64,000 nt of DNA, taken from Spirochaetia bacterium 38H-sp (GTDB taxonomy: Bacteria; Spirochaetota; Spirochaetia; Winmispirales; Winmispiraceae). The notes beneath the pieces are model-generated. The model worked only from the letters and a program-made list of their open reading frames with translations. It did no database searches and was not told the DNA's origin. Both the position numbers and the translations under genes were made by a program. Position 1 is the first letter of the stretch, and each line of letters opens with the position of its first letter. This document shows positions 1-9,680 of this stretch, in pieces. The DNA lies in contig JBCHKQ010000002.1 of assembly GCA_039023545.1 (NCBI GenBank), forward strand, positions 62,001-126,000, written 5' to 3'.

Positions 1-1
1 A

Positions 2-430
2 AAAAAAGCAATTACCAACAACTTATTAGATTTTCTTAATAATGATTTTGAAAACAGTTTTAAATCCCCCTACATCTTAACATATGTATTACAGGAAAAA
101 TTATCACAGATTGGATTTGATTGGGAAGATTCCATAGGCCCTCTTAATAAAATAAAAGAAGAAATATTGGAAATTGAACACGAATTCAATAAAGATAATA
201 AAAACAAAGAAAACTTATCTACGGAAATAGGAGATCTAATATTCTCTGTAATTAACTTCTCCAGAAAGGAAAAAATCTCTCCTGAAAAATCCTTACTAAT
301 GACACTAAAGAAGATAAAAAAAAGATTTATAAAAATGCACCAACTAAATCCAGACTTTGAAAATTTGGATTTAAAATCTATGGATACTCTATGGAATATT
401 TCAAAGAATGCAGAAACTGATGACTGTTAA
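2..430 (+). CDS. mazG: MazG nucleotide pyrophosphohydrolase, C-terminal part (5' end outside window)
   Basis: The frame is open from base 2 to the stop at 430, so this is the last 142 codons of a gene that begins upstream. The family hydrolyses (d)NTPs to the monophosphate and pyrophosphate, a house-cleaning role. The stretch SQIGFDWED followed by an EEE-type helix (KIKEEILEIEHEF) and EIGDLIFSVINFSRK matches the second MazG domain, where the ExxGDLLF helix supplies metal-binding acidic residues. An internal ATG at 167 would remove the conserved GFDW segment, so it is not the true start. The gene is convergent with the radical SAM gene and their ends overlap by 53 bases. Identification is from motifs; confident. 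Confidence 0.85.
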   Translation, partial: KKAITNNLLDFLNNDFENSFKSPYILTYVLQEKLSQIGFDWEDSIGPLNKIKEEILEIEHEFNKDNKNKENLSTEIGDLIFSVINFSRKEKISPEKSLLMTLKKIKKRFIKMHQLNPDFENLDLKSMDTLWNISKNAETDDC

Positions 431-2810
431 GAGTATAATTACCTATTTTCAGTATACTTTCTTCTTTTGTTATATGTACAGGAAATTCCGAAGTTATCTC
501 AATAAGTTTTTTTATTGTTAGTGGTTTTTTTTCTGGAACCAAACTTATTACTAGAGTATCTTTTTTTATTGCAATCTTGTCTCCAAAAATACTATCTTTG
601 AGCTTATCTAGAATTTCCTTCATATTCTCAGAGTATATCCTGTACTTGTTTCCAATATGCAAAGAGGATATAGAGCTTGGTTTTTTATTGCCTTTTTTAT
701 AAGTAAACAATTTAACTTCTTTTATGGATATTCCTTCTGGAAAAAATTGATTTAGATATCTTGTTTTTAGCATCACATCAAGCACTCCCCACTTGGATGT
801 CAGAATCTCAAACTTAATCATTTCATCCAGAGATTCGACACCTATAGGTGTTGGGTTCAAAAATTCCATAATTGGATGAGGAGAAAAACCATTGCTATGT
901 TTTAGTTTAAACCCTGCTCTGGTGAGAGATTTTTGGAAGACATCTACTAGGTTCCTTTGAGAAATAAATTGAGCTGTTTTTTCTTTAAAAAATCTCATAT
1001 AAACAATAGCAGTTGTATCGTAACTGACAAAGTGTTTAAAAATTAAAGGTTTAAGTAATTGACCATTAGAATTATTTTTTATTCTTATTTTAGAATTACA
1101 TATTCCACATGGATGACTACAAGTATCAACACATATATCTGTATATTGTTTTTCATTTGACAATAGGTATTCTTTCTTAAGATAATTCTTTGATAATCCT
1201 ATATTAATATTGTCCCAAGGCAATTCAGTTTCTAGTTCTTTTTTTGAAACTATGTAGTTTACATAATCATTATATTCTTTGTTAAAAAGATTTAACCATA
1301 TATCTTCCTTTAAATAATCATCCCATGCATCAAATCTGGCTCCCCTACTCCATGCTTTATAGCATATTTCACCTGAAACGTGAGTTCCTCTGGAAATAAT
1401 ACCTTCTATCAGAGATTGAAGAGGATTATGATAGCTAATCTTTATTCTCTTGTTATATATAAATGCATCTAAAATTTCCTTTATTCTCAAACTCGCTTCT
1501 TCTGGAGATAACTGCCCTGCCCATTGAAATGGCGTATGTGGCTTTGGCACAAATGTTCCCAAGCTAATACTCAGGTTTAATTTTGTTTTTTCATATATAT
1601 TATTAATAAAATCTATTATGCCTTTTACTTCAGAAGGATCATCCAAATTTCCCGGCAAACCTAGCATAAAATAAAATTTTGCACTTCTCCATCCTCGTTC
1701 TTTTGCCAGGTTTAAAATATTGATTATCTTATTTTTATCTATGTTTTTATTTATCTGCACTTGCCCTTTCTCATAAGGAGTTTCAATCGCAAAGGTTAAT
1801 CCGCTCTTTCTACCAACACTTATCTTGTCCAATAACTCAAGAGAAAATGAATTTATTTTTAATGAAGGAAGAGCAAAAGAAATGTTTTCATCGGCAAATA
1901 TAGCATTAAGGTTATCCACCAATTCCCCAATTTGAGGATAATCTCCGCTGCTTAAAGAAGCTAAAGTAATATCTCTATATCCATAGTAATTATACAACCA
2001 AAAAACTTCTTGATATATATTTACTATACTTTTAATTCTCTGAGGTCTATAAAAGAAGCCCGCATGACAAAATCTACATCCGTTAGGACATCCTCGCATT
2101 ATTTCAACAGTTCCATTATCCTGTGAAATTTTTATTGATGGAACAGGAAATTTTATTTTGAAAGATTTCTCGCCAAAATTTTTCCATATGGCTCTGTAAG
2201 TTTTTTCTTTTTTTCCAGGAAACCAGCAATTAGTAGAATTTTTAAAATGATTTATAATAGAATTTCTCTTACTATATTTCCTTATTTCGAATATATTTAT
2301 CGATGAAAAAAAACTTTCGCCAAGTTCCTCAAACTCTCCTATAAATGCAAAATCAACAAAATCTGAAAATGGTAATGGATTTGTAACAGCAGGACCACCA
2401 ATTATAACAACAGGATCTGTTTCTTTTCTATCTGATGTAAAAATAGGTATATTGGAAGATGATAATAATGTAAAAATATTTGTAAAGCAAAGCTCATAAC
2501 CTATTGATACAGCTAATATATCAAATTTTTTAATAGGCGTCCTCGTTTCAAGAGATAAGAGTTCTTCATTATTCATCTGTAAAGATTGCTCCATATCCGT
2601 ATCAGGAATAAAGACTCTTTCACAATTTATATGAGGATAAGAATTTAATCGGGTGTACAAATATTTAATAGCAGAATTTGCCATACCAATTTCATACTTA
2701 TCAGGAAAACACAAGACAATATTTAGATTGTCTCGGGAGAAAGACTTATGGGATATTCCAGCCTCCCCACCCATATATTGTATGGGATTTCTAACATTTG
2801 TATATATCAT
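378..2810 (-). CDS. B12-binding-like radical SAM protein with C-terminal DUF2344 (TIGR03960-type)
   Basis: An 810-residue cytoplasmic enzyme of unknown substrate. Residues 1-220 resemble the Rossmann-like B12-binding region of this family. The radical SAM cluster motif CPNGCRFC lies at residues 241-248, giving C241, C245 and C248 for the 4Fe-4S cluster. A second cysteine cluster, CVDTCSHPCGIC, lies at 560-571 and could bind another metal or cluster. From about residue 600 (AIVYMRFFKE, then FSPHP) the sequence matches the DUF2344 (TIGR03936) domain, which is a separate protein in some bacteria. It is the last gene of the minus-strand rod-shape cluster, 8 bases after rodA. The start ATG at 2810 is preceded by AGGACG. 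Family membership is secure; the reaction is not known to me. Confidence 0.85.
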   Translation of the reverse strand: MIYTNVRNPIQYMGGEAGISHKSFSRDNLNIVLCFPDKYEIGMANSAIKYLYTRLNSYPHINCERVFIPDTDMEQSLQMNNEELLSLETRTPIKKFDILAVSIGYELCFTNIFTLLSSSNIPIFTSDRKETDPVVIIGGPAVTNPLPFSDFVDFAFIGEFEELGESFFSSINIFEIRKYSKRNSIINHFKNSTNCWFPGKKEKTYRAIWKNFGEKSFKIKFPVPSIKISQDNGTVEIMRGCPNGCRFCHAGFFYRPQRIKSIVNIYQEVFWLYNYYGYRDITLASLSSGDYPQIGELVDNLNAIFADENISFALPSLKINSFSLELLDKISVGRKSGLTFAIETPYEKGQVQINKNIDKNKIINILNLAKERGWRSAKFYFMLGLPGNLDDPSEVKGIIDFINNIYEKTKLNLSISLGTFVPKPHTPFQWAGQLSPEEASLRIKEILDAFIYNKRIKISYHNPLQSLIEGIISRGTHVSGEICYKAWSRGARFDAWDDYLKEDIWLNLFNKEYNDYVNYIVSKKELETELPWDNINIGLSKNYLKKEYLLSNEKQYTDICVDTCSHPCGICNSKIRIKNNSNGQLLKPLIFKHFVSYDTTAIVYMRFFKEKTAQFISQRNLVDVFQKSLTRAGFKLKHSNGFSPHPIMEFLNPTPIGVESLDEMIKFEILTSKWGVLDVMLKTRYLNQFFPEGISIKEVKLFTYKKGNKKPSSISSLHIGNKYRIYSENMKEILDKLKDSIFGDKIAIKKDTLVISLVPEKKPLTIKKLIEITSEFPVHITKEESILKIGNYTLNSHQFLHSLKYSIEYP

Positions 2811-2818
2811 ATAACGTC

Positions 2819-4141
2819 CTATACTATAATACTATATCTATTTTTAGATATATTTAAAACAATACTGATAGCTAATAATGACATCCAAGTTGAGGAGCCC
2901 CCATACGATAAAAGGAGAAGCGGAATTCCTGTGATTGGCATTATTCCCATAGTCATTCCCACATTTACTAAAAAATGAAACATAAATATGGTAGCAATAC
3001 CACTGGCCAACAATTTTCCAAAGACATCAGAACATTGCATTGCGACATATATCATTCTAATAATTAAGTAGGCATATAATAAAAAAATAACAGTACCTCC
3101 TAAAAATCCCCATTCTTCTGCAATAATAGAAAAAATAAAATCAGTACTTTGTTGAGGAAGATATCTTAAATGGCTTTGAGTACCATTTAAAAAACCTTTT
3201 CCCACAGCACCACCGGAACCAATAGCAGTTAGAGACTGTATAATATTCCATCCTGCCCCCTTAGAATCCACACTAGGATCAATAAAGACAGCTAATCTCA
3301 TTATTTGATAATCCTTCAAAATTTTTCTTGCAAGGATAGACACACCAAGAGGAAAGAAGAATATTAACATAAAATAGTTAACCCAGTAAAATATTCTAAT
3401 TTTTGTAAGATAATATGCAATCAATAAAATTATACATATAAACAATGAGGTTAATAAAATAATATTTGTCAGGTCTGATGTAAAAATAAGTATAATTGAT
3501 TCATCAAAACCCAAAGCTTTTCCTAAAAAGGGGAAAATTATCCATAGGAATAAAGAAAAAAGGAAGAAAATTATAAAAATCACATATTTAAAAGAAGCCC
3601 CAGCAACATAAATAACCGTCAAAAATATAGGAATAAAAACAAGTGCAGTTCCCAAATCGGGTTGTAAAAGAATAAGTATAAAAGGAAAAAATATTATTAA
3701 AGAGCCTTTAAGTATAGAATTGATATCTTTATAATTTAAATTTCTATTTGCTGTATATGAAGATATCAGAAGAAGAGCTGATATCTTCATAAACTCTGAC
3801 GGTTGTATTCCTAAAAAAGATATTCCCAACCAGGCCTTAGCTCCACTTACTGTTTTTCCAACAATCAAAGTTATAATAATAAGGAATATATTTGCCCAAT
3901 AAATATAAACAGATATCTCTTTGTAATATCTATAATTGACAGAAGAAAAAAATAATAGCAAAATAAATCCAACACTGCTCCATAATATTTGCTTAACAAA
4001 TTCATAGCTAACCAACTTGTTATCAGAATCAACATTACTGGAATATATAAAAAGGATACCTATAACAAGCAATATAATCACTATAAATAAAATGGACCAA
4101 TCCTGATCTTTCCATATGCTTTGTATATTAATATTAACCAT
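2819..4141 (-). CDS. rodA: RodA, SEDS-family peptidoglycan glycosyltransferase
   Basis: A polytopic inner-membrane protein of 440 residues, usual for RodA/FtsW/SpoVE. SEDS proteins polymerise lipid II glycan strands together with a class B penicillin-binding protein. Diagnostic segments visible are QPSEFMK, QPDLGTALVF and, near the C-terminus, GIPLLLLSYGGSS. The mrdA (PBP2) gene lies immediately upstream, only 12 bases away, which supports RodA rather than FtsW. The start has a good AGGAG Shine-Dalgarno five bases before the ATG. A long hydrophilic loop before the LSYGGSS helix holds the QSLTAIGSGG region. No anomalies seen. Confidence 0.95.
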   Translation of the reverse strand: MVNINIQSIWKDQDWSILFIVIILLVIGILFIYSSNVDSDNKLVSYEFVKQILWSSVGFILLLFFSSVNYRYYKEISVYIYWANIFLIIITLIVGKTVSGAKAWLGISFLGIQPSEFMKISALLLISSYTANRNLNYKDINSILKGSLIIFFPFILILLQPDLGTALVFIPIFLTVIYVAGASFKYVIFIIFFLFSLFLWIIFPFLGKALGFDESIILIFTSDLTNIILLTSLFICIILLIAYYLTKIRIFYWVNYFMLIFFFPLGVSILARKILKDYQIMRLAVFIDPSVDSKGAGWNIIQSLTAIGSGGAVGKGFLNGTQSHLRYLPQQSTDFIFSIIAEEWGFLGGTVIFLLYAYLIIRMIYVAMQCSDVFGKLLASGIATIFMFHFLVNVGMTMGIMPITGIPLLLLSYGGSSTWMSLLAISIVLNISKNRYSIIV

Positions 4142-4153
4142 ATATACTCCTGA

Positions 4154-6001
4154 CTAGTATAAATACCATGCACCCGTTCTTTTTAACTCATCTATAATGT
4201 CATTATACTTAGCTCTAGTAAAAATACCATGGAAAATAATATTTGCAGCCTTAGGTGCCCACCATTCCCAGTTATTACTTGCATCTACCAGTACAACAAC
4301 AACAACAATATCGTTGGGATTTTTTGTATCATATGGTGCATACGCAGCAAACCATGAGACAAACCTATCTTTAAGTCCGACTTCTCCTGTTCCTGTTTTT
4401 CCCGCAACAGCTACTTTATTTGTGGTAATAACGGATTTAGCAGTTCCTTCTGTAATAACTGCACGCATCAGTTCTTTTAATTTTATAAATATTTCCTCGT
4501 TAATGTTTACAGCAGTAAGTATCTCCGGTTTATGAGATTCAATTGTATACCCACTTACAGGATCTTTAATTTCCTTTACAATATGAGGAGTAATTATATA
4601 TCCATTATTAACTATCATAGCAATCATATCAGCCATTTGAATTGGAGTAACTGCTAAGAATCCCTGACCAATAGACATATTTACGGTATCACCACCGAGC
4701 CAAGGATAATTAAATCTATCTTTTTTCCATTTTGGATTTGGAACAATACCTGCCACCTCTCCGGGAAGATCTATGTTTGTTTTGTTTCCAAAGCCAAACA
4801 TATTGGCATATTGTGATATTTTCTCAACACCAAGTTTCTCAGCTCCAAGCTTATAGAAATATACATCACAGGATTGAGCCACGGCTTTTCTTAAGTTTAC
4901 AACTCCGTGACCTGTTTTTACCCAACAGTTAAAAGCCCTATCACCATAAATATAAGAGCCAGAACAAAAAACAGTCTCTTCTTCCGTTATATCTTTTTCT
5001 GCCAATGCAGCAGTAGACATAACAAGTTTAAATGTTGAAGCAGGAGGGAAAGTTGACTGTATAGCTCTATTGATAAATGGAAAGGAGGGATCCAAGCTTA
5101 ATTTTTTAAATTCCATTGAACCGGTTTTAGAATTAAAAAATAAATTTGGATCATATGTTGGATATGAATATAATGCTAATAATTCTCCTGTAACAGGTTT
5201 TAGAACAACAACAGCACCATTTCGTTCCCCAAGAGCCTTTTGACTGAGCTCTTGAATATAAGGATCTATACTGATAATCAAGTCTTTTCCACTTTCTGGA
5301 GCTTTATTAATCTTTTCATCAATTATTTGGCCTCTTGCATCTACAATCCTACGCAATTTACCTGATTTGCCTTTAAGAATTTTTTCATATTGTTTTTCCA
5401 AGCCAGTTTTTCCAATAATTTCTCCCGGTGTATATCCTTTATTATAGAGAGTTTTTAGTTCTGTACTTGTTATTTCTCCGACATAGCCAATCAGATGAGA
5501 ATAAGTGTTACCGTATGGATAAAATCTTATTGGTGTTTTTTGCCAACTGATAGCTGGAAAGTTGGATATGTTTTCAGCTATTCGTGTAATATCCGAAAAG
5601 GACAAGTCTTTATCAAGCAGAATAGGCGAAAAAGTGTTTGGATTATATTTTTTAACTTTATCAAGATAAAAGTTATTATCTCTTTTTAAAAGCAATGATA
5701 GATTAACAAGCTCTTCTTCCAATTGACCTGCAGGAACATCTCCAGGAGTAATATATAAAGAAAAAGATTCGTAACTTGTAGCAAGTCTGACAGAAAAATT
5801 GGTATCAAAAATATCTCCCCTTTTAGGAATTAAAATTATATCACGATTCACATTTTCTTTCGCTTGATTTTGATACCAATTACCTGCAATTATTTGTAAA
5901 TAAAATAATCTAAAAATATATATAATGAATAATATTATCACAAAAATCATGAGAAGAACCAGACGATGGTTATTTTTTCTACCTAAAACTGTTAAACCCA
6001 T
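4154..6001 (-). CDS. mrdA: Penicillin-binding protein 2, elongasome DD-transpeptidase
   Basis: A class B PBP of 615 residues that cross-links peptidoglycan during lateral growth. One N-terminal transmembrane helix (about residues 14-34) is followed by the dimerisation/pedestal domain (RGDIFDTN at 61). The transpeptidase domain has the active-site STFK (S322), the SCD triad (S377) and KTGTGE near residue 530. The gene overlaps the end of mreD by 10 bases and leads directly into rodA, so the three are translationally coupled. The C-terminus is short after the KTG domain (ending AKYNDIIDELKRTGAWYLY). Identification is firm. Confidence 0.95.
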   Translation of the reverse strand: MGLTVLGRKNNHRLVLLMIFVIILFIIYIFRLFYLQIIAGNWYQNQAKENVNRDIILIPKRGDIFDTNFSVRLATSYESFSLYITPGDVPAGQLEEELVNLSLLLKRDNNFYLDKVKKYNPNTFSPILLDKDLSFSDITRIAENISNFPAISWQKTPIRFYPYGNTYSHLIGYVGEITSTELKTLYNKGYTPGEIIGKTGLEKQYEKILKGKSGKLRRIVDARGQIIDEKINKAPESGKDLIISIDPYIQELSQKALGERNGAVVVLKPVTGELLALYSYPTYDPNLFFNSKTGSMEFKKLSLDPSFPFINRAIQSTFPPASTFKLVMSTAALAEKDITEEETVFCSGSYIYGDRAFNCWVKTGHGVVNLRKAVAQSCDVYFYKLGAEKLGVEKISQYANMFGFGNKTNIDLPGEVAGIVPNPKWKKDRFNYPWLGGDTVNMSIGQGFLAVTPIQMADMIAMIVNNGYIITPHIVKEIKDPVSGYTIESHKPEILTAVNINEEIFIKLKELMRAVITEGTAKSVITTNKVAVAGKTGTGEVGLKDRFVSWFAAYAPYDTKNPNDIVVVVVLVDASNNWEWWAPKAANIIFHGIFTRAKYNDIIDELKRTGAWYLY

Positions 6002-6492
6002 TTTGAACCATCTATCAACTTTAGCTTTACAAATAAATATCTTATTAAAGGGATTAGTGTTAACGAAAAAAATATATTCAAAATATTCTGAAATAACGGA
6101 AAATCCACACTAACACCTACTAGCTCGCCTAACCAGAATAAAACAAAAAAATGTAAAATATATAGAACTATAAATCCTATTGAAAAAGAAACATATGATG
6201 TTTCAATAAAATCACTAAACACTTGCAAAAGAATACATTCTGTAAGCCTGATTGTCCCCCAAAAGCCCATAGGTACTATTGAGAGAATATCTTCAACAAT
6301 CCCCAGGCTAAAGGCAAGCAGTTGAATTTTAAAAAACGAATTTTTATTACTCAATATTATAAAAGCTAATGTTATTAACGTGATATCTGGAATTATATTT
6401 GAAAAACTGAAACCAGCAAATACCCTGCGTATTATCACAGATACAAACGCAGCTATTAAAAATTTTATAAAATCTTTATTCTTCTCTCTCAT
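5992..6492 (-). CDS. mreD: MreD, rod shape-determining membrane protein
   Basis: A small hydrophobic protein of 166 residues with about five or six predicted membrane helices, the normal size for MreD. Sequence conservation in this family is weak. Here the call rests on hydropathy, the segment EDILSIVPMGFWG, and its fixed place between mreC (17-base overlap upstream) and mrdA (10-base overlap downstream). MreD links the cytoplasmic MreB filament with MreC and PBP2 in the elongasome. The start ATG lies inside the 3' end of mreC, so expression should depend on coupled translation. Confidence 0.9.
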   Translation of the reverse strand: MREKNKDFIKFLIAAFVSVIIRRVFAGFSFSNIIPDITLITLAFIILSNKNSFFKIQLLAFSLGIVEDILSIVPMGFWGTIRLTECILLQVFSDFIETSYVSFSIGFIVLYILHFFVLFWLGELVGVSVDFPLFQNILNIFFSLTLIPLIRYLFVKLKLIDGSKWV

Positions 6493-7336
6493 CTTTTTTA
6501 ACCGATTTTGTTATAATAAATACATCTTCAATTTGGCCAATAGTTGCATAAGGTTCAATATATAATTTCAATGAAGAATCATAATCATTAGCAACTATCT
6601 CTTTTACAACCCCTATTTTCAATCCTTCCGGGAAAATTAACGATAAAGAAGAAGAAACAACAATATCACCTATCTTTATGTCATTCTTATAAGCGTATGG
6701 GATATAACTCATTGACAAATAGTTATGATTAGAACCCATACCATTTATGAGCCCAATATTGTTACTACCCATTATTTTAGCAGGAATATAAAACTGCTTA
6801 TTAAATATTGTCATTACTCTAGCTGTATCATCATATACTTCCATTACTTTCCCTAGTATTACCGGCTTTCCTTTTATGACAACAATTACAGGATTATTTT
6901 TATGAATATTATTTCTTTCTCCTTTATCGATCAAAAAAGATATATCAGCACTTAAAAGATCATTAGAAATTACAGAGGCATATTCTACTGAAAACTCGAT
7001 AGACTGCAAGATACCCAAGTTGTTCTTAAGCCGTTTATTTTCTTCTAGTATAACATTATATTTCGTTATCTTCTCTTCATAATTTATTATTTTTTCTTGC
7101 ATATTATTTACTTTTTCAATCAATTCGTTTTGATTTTCAAAATATAGAGACAAGTTATGAAAAGTTGATTTAGTATATATAAAAATACTCTCCACTTTAG
7201 ATAATATGGAAACCCCTAATCTTTCTAGAAAATTATCAGGATTGGTTAGAAAAATTATATTTAACAAATATAATAAACTGGAGAATAATACCCTTATCCA
7301 AATATCTTTAAAAGACTTAGTTCGATTAAAGTTCAT
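6476..7336 (-). CDS. mreC: MreC, rod shape-determining protein
   Basis: A 286-residue bitopic protein: a short cytoplasmic N-terminus, one membrane helix (about 14-32), a coiled coil (about 70-108, rich in K/E/N heptads) and the beta-rich MreC domain (VIVVIKGKPVILGKV, then IGLINGMGSN and KIGDIVVSSSLSLIFPEGLKIGVV). MreC organises PBP2 and RodA in the periplasm around MreB. It starts two bases after mreB ends and overlaps mreD. Size and layout are ordinary for the family. Confidence 0.93.
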   Translation of the reverse strand: MNFNRTKSFKDIWIRVLFSSLLYLLNIIFLTNPDNFLERLGVSILSKVESIFIYTKSTFHNLSLYFENQNELIEKVNNMQEKIINYEEKITKYNVILEENKRLKNNLGILQSIEFSVEYASVISNDLLSADISFLIDKGERNNIHKNNPVIVVIKGKPVILGKVMEVYDDTARVMTIFNKQFYIPAKIMGSNNIGLINGMGSNHNYLSMSYIPYAYKNDIKIGDIVVSSSLSLIFPEGLKIGVVKEIVANDYDSSLKLYIEPYATIGQIEDVFIITKSVKKDEREE

Positions 7337-7338
7337 AC

Positions 7339-8379
7339 TTAATAAACTCTATCTGTACCAAATCTGCTTTTTTCCATTTCTTTCTCGTATTCATAGTATA
7401 ATCCAGCACCGATAGCTACACAGTGTAATGGATTTTCTGCAACAAAAACAGGCACCCCTGTTTCCTTTGAAACCAATTTATCAAAGCCCTTTAGAAGAGC
7501 CCCTCCTCCTGTTAAAACAATACCTCTTTCTACTATATCTGCTGCAAGTTCAGGTGGGGTTTCACTCAAGGTTTTCTTTATTTCTTCTATTATTGCTGTT
7601 ACGGGTTCTTGTAACGCTTCTCTAACCTCAACACTATCTATTTCCAACCTGCGAGGTAGTCCTGTTATAGCATCCGTTCCTTTGATTTCCATCTTTTCTA
7701 TTTTCCCGTCTGGAACAGCATTGCCAATAGTTTTCTTTAAAAGTTCTGCGGTTTGTTCACCTATAATCAGATTATGAACGCTTCTAATATGTTTAATAAT
7801 AGATTCATCAAATTCATCACCACCTATTCTTATTGCATTTGTGACAACCATTCCACCAAGAGATATTACTGATATTTCTGAAGTACCTCCGCCAATATCA
7901 CATATCATATGCCCGGCTGGTTCATAGATAGGAATATTAGCACCTATAGCAGCAGCTAAAGATTCTTCAATAACTTTTACCGATTTTGCACCTGTTTTTT
8001 CACCACTTGCCTCTACAGCTTTTTGTTCTACCTCTGTTATACAAGATGGTACACCTATAACCATACGCGGTTTTCTTAACCAACTATTAGAAACAACTTT
8101 ACTCATAAAATATCTTATCATTTTCTCTGTTGTTTCCAGATCTGCAATAACGCCATCTCTAAGAGGCCTTATTGCTATTATCTTCTCAGGAGTTTTCCAT
8201 AGCATTTTTTTTGCCTCTTCTCCAACCGCCAACAACCTCTTTGTGCCTCTCTCAACTGCAACAACCGACGGTTCATTAACAACAATCCCCTTACCTCTAA
8301 CATATATAAGAGTATTGCATGTACCAAGATCAATACCTATATCAGGTGCCAATCCCTTCAAAAAATCTTTAAGTGACAT
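7339..8379 (-). CDS. mreB: MreB, actin-like rod shape protein
   Basis: A 346-residue actin-fold ATPase that forms membrane-associated filaments to guide cell-wall elongation. The phosphate-1 motif [20 protein letters not shown] is near residue 14, CDIGGGTSE is the phosphate-2 loop, and [12 protein letters not shown] is the adenosine motif. The start codon overlaps the stop of the upstream TPR gene as TAATG, with a G-rich Shine-Dalgarno (GGGGG) just upstream. In spirochaetes the cell shape also depends on periplasmic flagella, so MreB probably governs cell diameter and the elongation zone. Confidence 0.97.
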   Translation of the reverse strand: MSLKDFLKGLAPDIGIDLGTCNTLIYVRGKGIVVNEPSVVAVERGTKRLLAVGEEAKKMLWKTPEKIIAIRPLRDGVIADLETTEKMIRYFMSKVVSNSWLRKPRMVIGVPSCITEVEQKAVEASGEKTGAKSVKVIEESLAAAIGANIPIYEPAGHMICDIGGGTSEISVISLGGMVVTNAIRIGGDEFDESIIKHIRSVHNLIIGEQTAELLKKTIGNAVPDGKIEKMEIKGTDAITGLPRRLEIDSVEVREALQEPVTAIIEEIKKTLSETPPELAADIVERGIVLTGGGALLKGFDKLVSKETGVPVFVAENPLHCVAIGAGLYYEYEKEMEKSRFGTDRVY

Positions 8380-9308
8380 TAAAAACCCCCATCAGTTTCT
8401 TTTAATCTACTGATAATATCATGATTATCAGAATCATACTTTAGAGCTTTACGCCATAAGGCTCTAGCTTCTATTTTATTTCCTGAAGCAAAAGCTATTT
8501 CTCCCACAAAATAATAAGCTAGTGCATTATGTTTATTATTAGCAATCAAAATATCAAAAATTTTCTTTGCATTATCATATTCTTTGTTCTCATAAAGGAT
8601 TTCTCCTTTTAGTAGAAGTGCATCCCAATAAATAGCAGCTTCTTTATTATTGTTTGTCAAAACAGTATCTACACTATTAAGAGCTTTGTTAAAGTCACCC
8701 ATATAAAAATAATTCTTTGATATTGCCAGCTTTATCATATCAGAAGGCAACTTAGAATAGGCCTTCTCTAAAAACAGATTAGAATCTTGATACTTTTTCT
8801 TTTTTGAATATAGAAGTCCAAGATACTGTTCTATGTCAGCAGATTCATATTTTTTATTATAAGCATAAAGCAAATATTTTTCCGAAAGATCAAGATATGA
8901 ATCTCCTTTTAGAAAATAAGCTTTCCCCAGGAGGTAATAAAAATATATCCGCAAGTTGGCATCATTTTCTAAGAAAAGAAATTTTCTAATTCTTAAAACA
9001 GCTTTACTAATATAAAGTTGAGAAGTAGAATTATCAGGTACGGAAAAAGCAACTGCCAAATATGATATAGCATTAAAATTTATATACAAGGTATTTAATG
9101 GGTCATTTATTAACAATTCTTCTGTTTTATCTATTATCTTCCAATAATCAGAATCATTCCACAATGATTCAAGTTCATTCTTTTCATGTTTATTTATCAT
9201 CACTAAATTGGAATTAGTATATATAAAAAAAAACAATACTCCCATTAAACAAATAGGTAAGAGCAAATAAACTAATATTCTAGGAAATATTAAAATATTG
9301 TTATTCAT
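8379..9308 (-). CDS. Membrane-anchored TPR protein of the mre operon
   Basis: A 309-residue protein with one N-terminal hydrophobic segment (about residues 10-33), no lipobox, then helical repeats. From about residue 120 these fit tetratricopeptide repeats, with the W/LG..Y..A....F pattern seen in [38 protein letters not shown] and [20 protein letters not shown], and the last at [26 protein letters not shown] domains bind partner proteins. Its place directly ahead of mreB, with overlapping stop and start codons, suggests a role in envelope growth, but that is inference. A TPR-like gene stands at the same place in treponemes, as far as I recall. Confidence 0.75.
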   Translation of the reverse strand: MNNNILIFPRILVYLLLPICLMGVLFFFIYTNSNLVMINKHEKNELESLWNDSDYWKIIDKTEELLINDPLNTLYINFNAISYLAVAFSVPDNSTSQLYISKAVLRIRKFLFLENDANLRIYFYYLLGKAYFLKGDSYLDLSEKYLLYAYNKKYESADIEQYLGLLYSKKKKYQDSNLFLEKAYSKLPSDMIKLAISKNYFYMGDFNKALNSVDTVLTNNNKEAAIYWDALLLKGEILYENKEYDNAKKIFDILIANNKHNALAYYFVGEIAFASGNKIEARALWRKALKYDSDNHDIISRLKETDGGF

Positions 9309-9324
9309 ATTGTGAGAACATTAA

Positions 9325-9330
9325 ATTATA
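9325..9330 (-). promoter_or_regulatory. Possible -10 box for the TPR-mreB-rodA operon
   Basis: TATAAT on the minus strand, 16 bases before the ATG of the TPR gene. It lies just after the terminator tail of rnpB. No good -35 box sits 16-18 bases away: a TTGACT exists but only 12 bases upstream. A transcript from here would have a leader of about 10 bases. Weak alone, but the RNase P RNA terminator in front makes a new promoter likely. Confidence 0.4.
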
Positions 9331-9355
9331 AAACACAAAAAAAGTCAACGAAAAA

Positions 9356-9674
9356 AGTCAGCAGGTGTATAAGCCGGATTTTGTATTAGACCATCATTTA
9401 TCTAATGGTGTATAAACTCTATGCGATCCACCCGCAGGTATTGATCGAGCAAACCCCTGCTGCATGATCTTGCTCCAGGTAAGGTTTACCTAGCATCAAT
9501 AGTTGCCTATTGACCGGTGGGCTCTTACCCCACCTTTTCACCCTTGCTTGAGATCAAGCGGTTTATTTCTGTGGCACTATCTGTCAGGGAAAACCTGCCC
9601 AGAAATTATCTGGTACCTTGCTCTACGGAGTCCGGACTTTCCTCCCATCAAGGGCGATGGTCACACCTGCTGAC
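9356..9674 (-). ncRNA. rnpB: RNase P RNA, bacterial type A
   Basis: The minus strand shows the hallmark GAGGAAAGTCCGGACT near its 5' end (complement of 9629-9646), the ACAGAAA-type P-helix region, and AGCAAGGGTGAAAAGGTG followed by GGTAAGAGCCCACCGG. The two ends pair as helix P1: GTCAGCAGGTGT at the 5' end against ACACCTGCTGAC at the 3' end, a perfect 12-bp helix that fixes the boundaries. The 3' helix runs straight into TTTTTT, which serves as the terminator. The RNA is the catalytic part of RNase P, which trims tRNA 5' leaders. It begins 6 bases after the stop of the zinc-ribbon gene, so it is probably transcribed with it and released by processing, unless a promoter lies inside that gene. 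Confidence 0.95.
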
Positions 9675-9680
9675 AAAACT

